Source: an uncultured Lachnospiraceae bacterium (lineage in GTDB: Bacteria; Bacillota; Clostridia; Lachnospirales; Lachnospiraceae). Taken from it: a DNA stretch of 6,380 nucleotides. Each line of letters starts with the position of its first letter. Within the stretch, counting starts at the first letter, position 1. The DNA is taken from assembly GCA_947175845.1 (NCBI GenBank), contig CAMWOK010000180.1, forward strand, positions 1 through 6,380, read 5' to 3'. The notes beneath the pieces are model-generated. The model saw only the letters and a list, made by a program, of their open reading frames with translations, did no database searches and had not been told where the DNA came from. Positions 6,098 through 6,380 of the stretch are shown here, piece by piece. A program made the translations under genes and the position numbers.

Positions 6098-6380
6098 CTA
6101 ATCTGCCAGATAATACTCCTCCATCCCCTTAAAGACAGGCACCCGCTCCCCGCACTGCGGGCATTGATACGTTCCAAAGAAATAGCGCAGCACGCTGATA
6201 CCTTCCGCGTCCTCCAGCAGTGCAAACAGATTGAACAGCCACAGACGCACATCTTTCAGACTTTCGCCATCCCACTGTTCATCCGGCACTTTTGCCGCCT
6301 CAATGCGCGCGTCGGGGTCAAAATATCCGAACTCAATCTCCTCGTCACAGGCTTCGCACGCAGGACAGACGATATAGCAG
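6098..6380 (-). CDS. Small cysteine-motif (probable zinc-binding) protein, 5' end outside window
   Basis: The minus strand is open from the window edge to a TAG at 6098-6100, giving the last 93 residues of a protein. Two CxxC knuckles are visible: CPAC at residues 5-8 of this fragment, followed by another Cys at 11, and CPQC at 73-76 in YQCPQCGERVPVF. Paired CxxC motifs of this kind usually hold a zinc ion. The segment between them is acidic and predicted helical (LKDVRLWLFNLFALLEDAEG). The true start lies beyond 6380; a GTG at 6289 is inside the frame but would cut off the first CxxC, so it is not used here. The gene converges on the lipoprotein gene. I do not recognise the family, and no function is assigned. 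Confidence 0.65.
   Translation of the reverse strand, partial: CYIVCPACEACDEEIEFGYFDPDARIEAAKVPDEQWDGESLKDVRLWLFNLFALLEDAEGISVLRYFFGTYQCPQCGERVPVFKGMEEYYLAD

Noticed and set aside
6098..6289. Independent 63-residue gene starting at the GTG at 6289
   Set aside because: The frame stays open upstream to the window edge and includes a CPAC motif that pairs sensibly with the downstream CPQC, so the GTG is more likely an internal valine codon.

Overview
The window looks like a chromosomal segment from a GC-rich gut-type Firmicute, most likely a Lachnospiraceae-like Clostridium relative. This is inferred from strong AGGAGG-type ribosome binding sites, sigma-A-like promoters in AT-rich spacers, GC-rich coding DNA, a HutC-type GntR regulator beside sugar genes, and a lipoprotein with a bacterial SH3 domain. 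Nothing in the window fixes the genus.

Layout. 1-1425 (minus) is the N-terminal 475 codons of a glycoside hydrolase family 3 enzyme; its 3' part lies beyond the left edge. 1426-1664 is a divergent control region with one promoter for each strand and two near-identical TGTAWWTACA sites exactly 30 bp apart, which are strong candidates for the operator of the adjacent regulator. 1665-2384 (plus) is a GntR/HutC-type repressor with a UTRA ligand domain. It is followed 25 nt later by 2410-4149 (plus), a 579-residue two-part protein: an N-terminal nucleoside-kinase-like domain without a visible P-loop, joined to a class I (zinc cupin) mannose-6-phosphate isomerase. A hairpin overlaps the stop codon of this gene.

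4150-4547 is a gene-free spacer. It holds a 93-bp nested inverted repeat that resembles a small mobile or cruciform element, then a candidate extended -10 promoter and a leader of about 135 nt. 4548-6083 (plus) is an SH3-domain lipoprotein with a tandem 15-bp (pentapeptide) repeat in its linker. 6098-6380 (minus) is the C-terminal end of a small cysteine-motif (probably zinc-binding) protein that converges on it.

How the genes may work together (inference). The GH3 enzyme would release a monosaccharide from an oligosaccharide or glycoside. The isomerase fusion would bring a phosphorylated sugar (mannose 6-phosphate by family) into glycolysis as fructose 6-phosphate. The GntR regulator would control both divergent units in response to a sugar or sugar phosphate. 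No transporter or sugar kinase is visible in the window. The lipoprotein and the cysteine-motif gene look unrelated to this sugar module.
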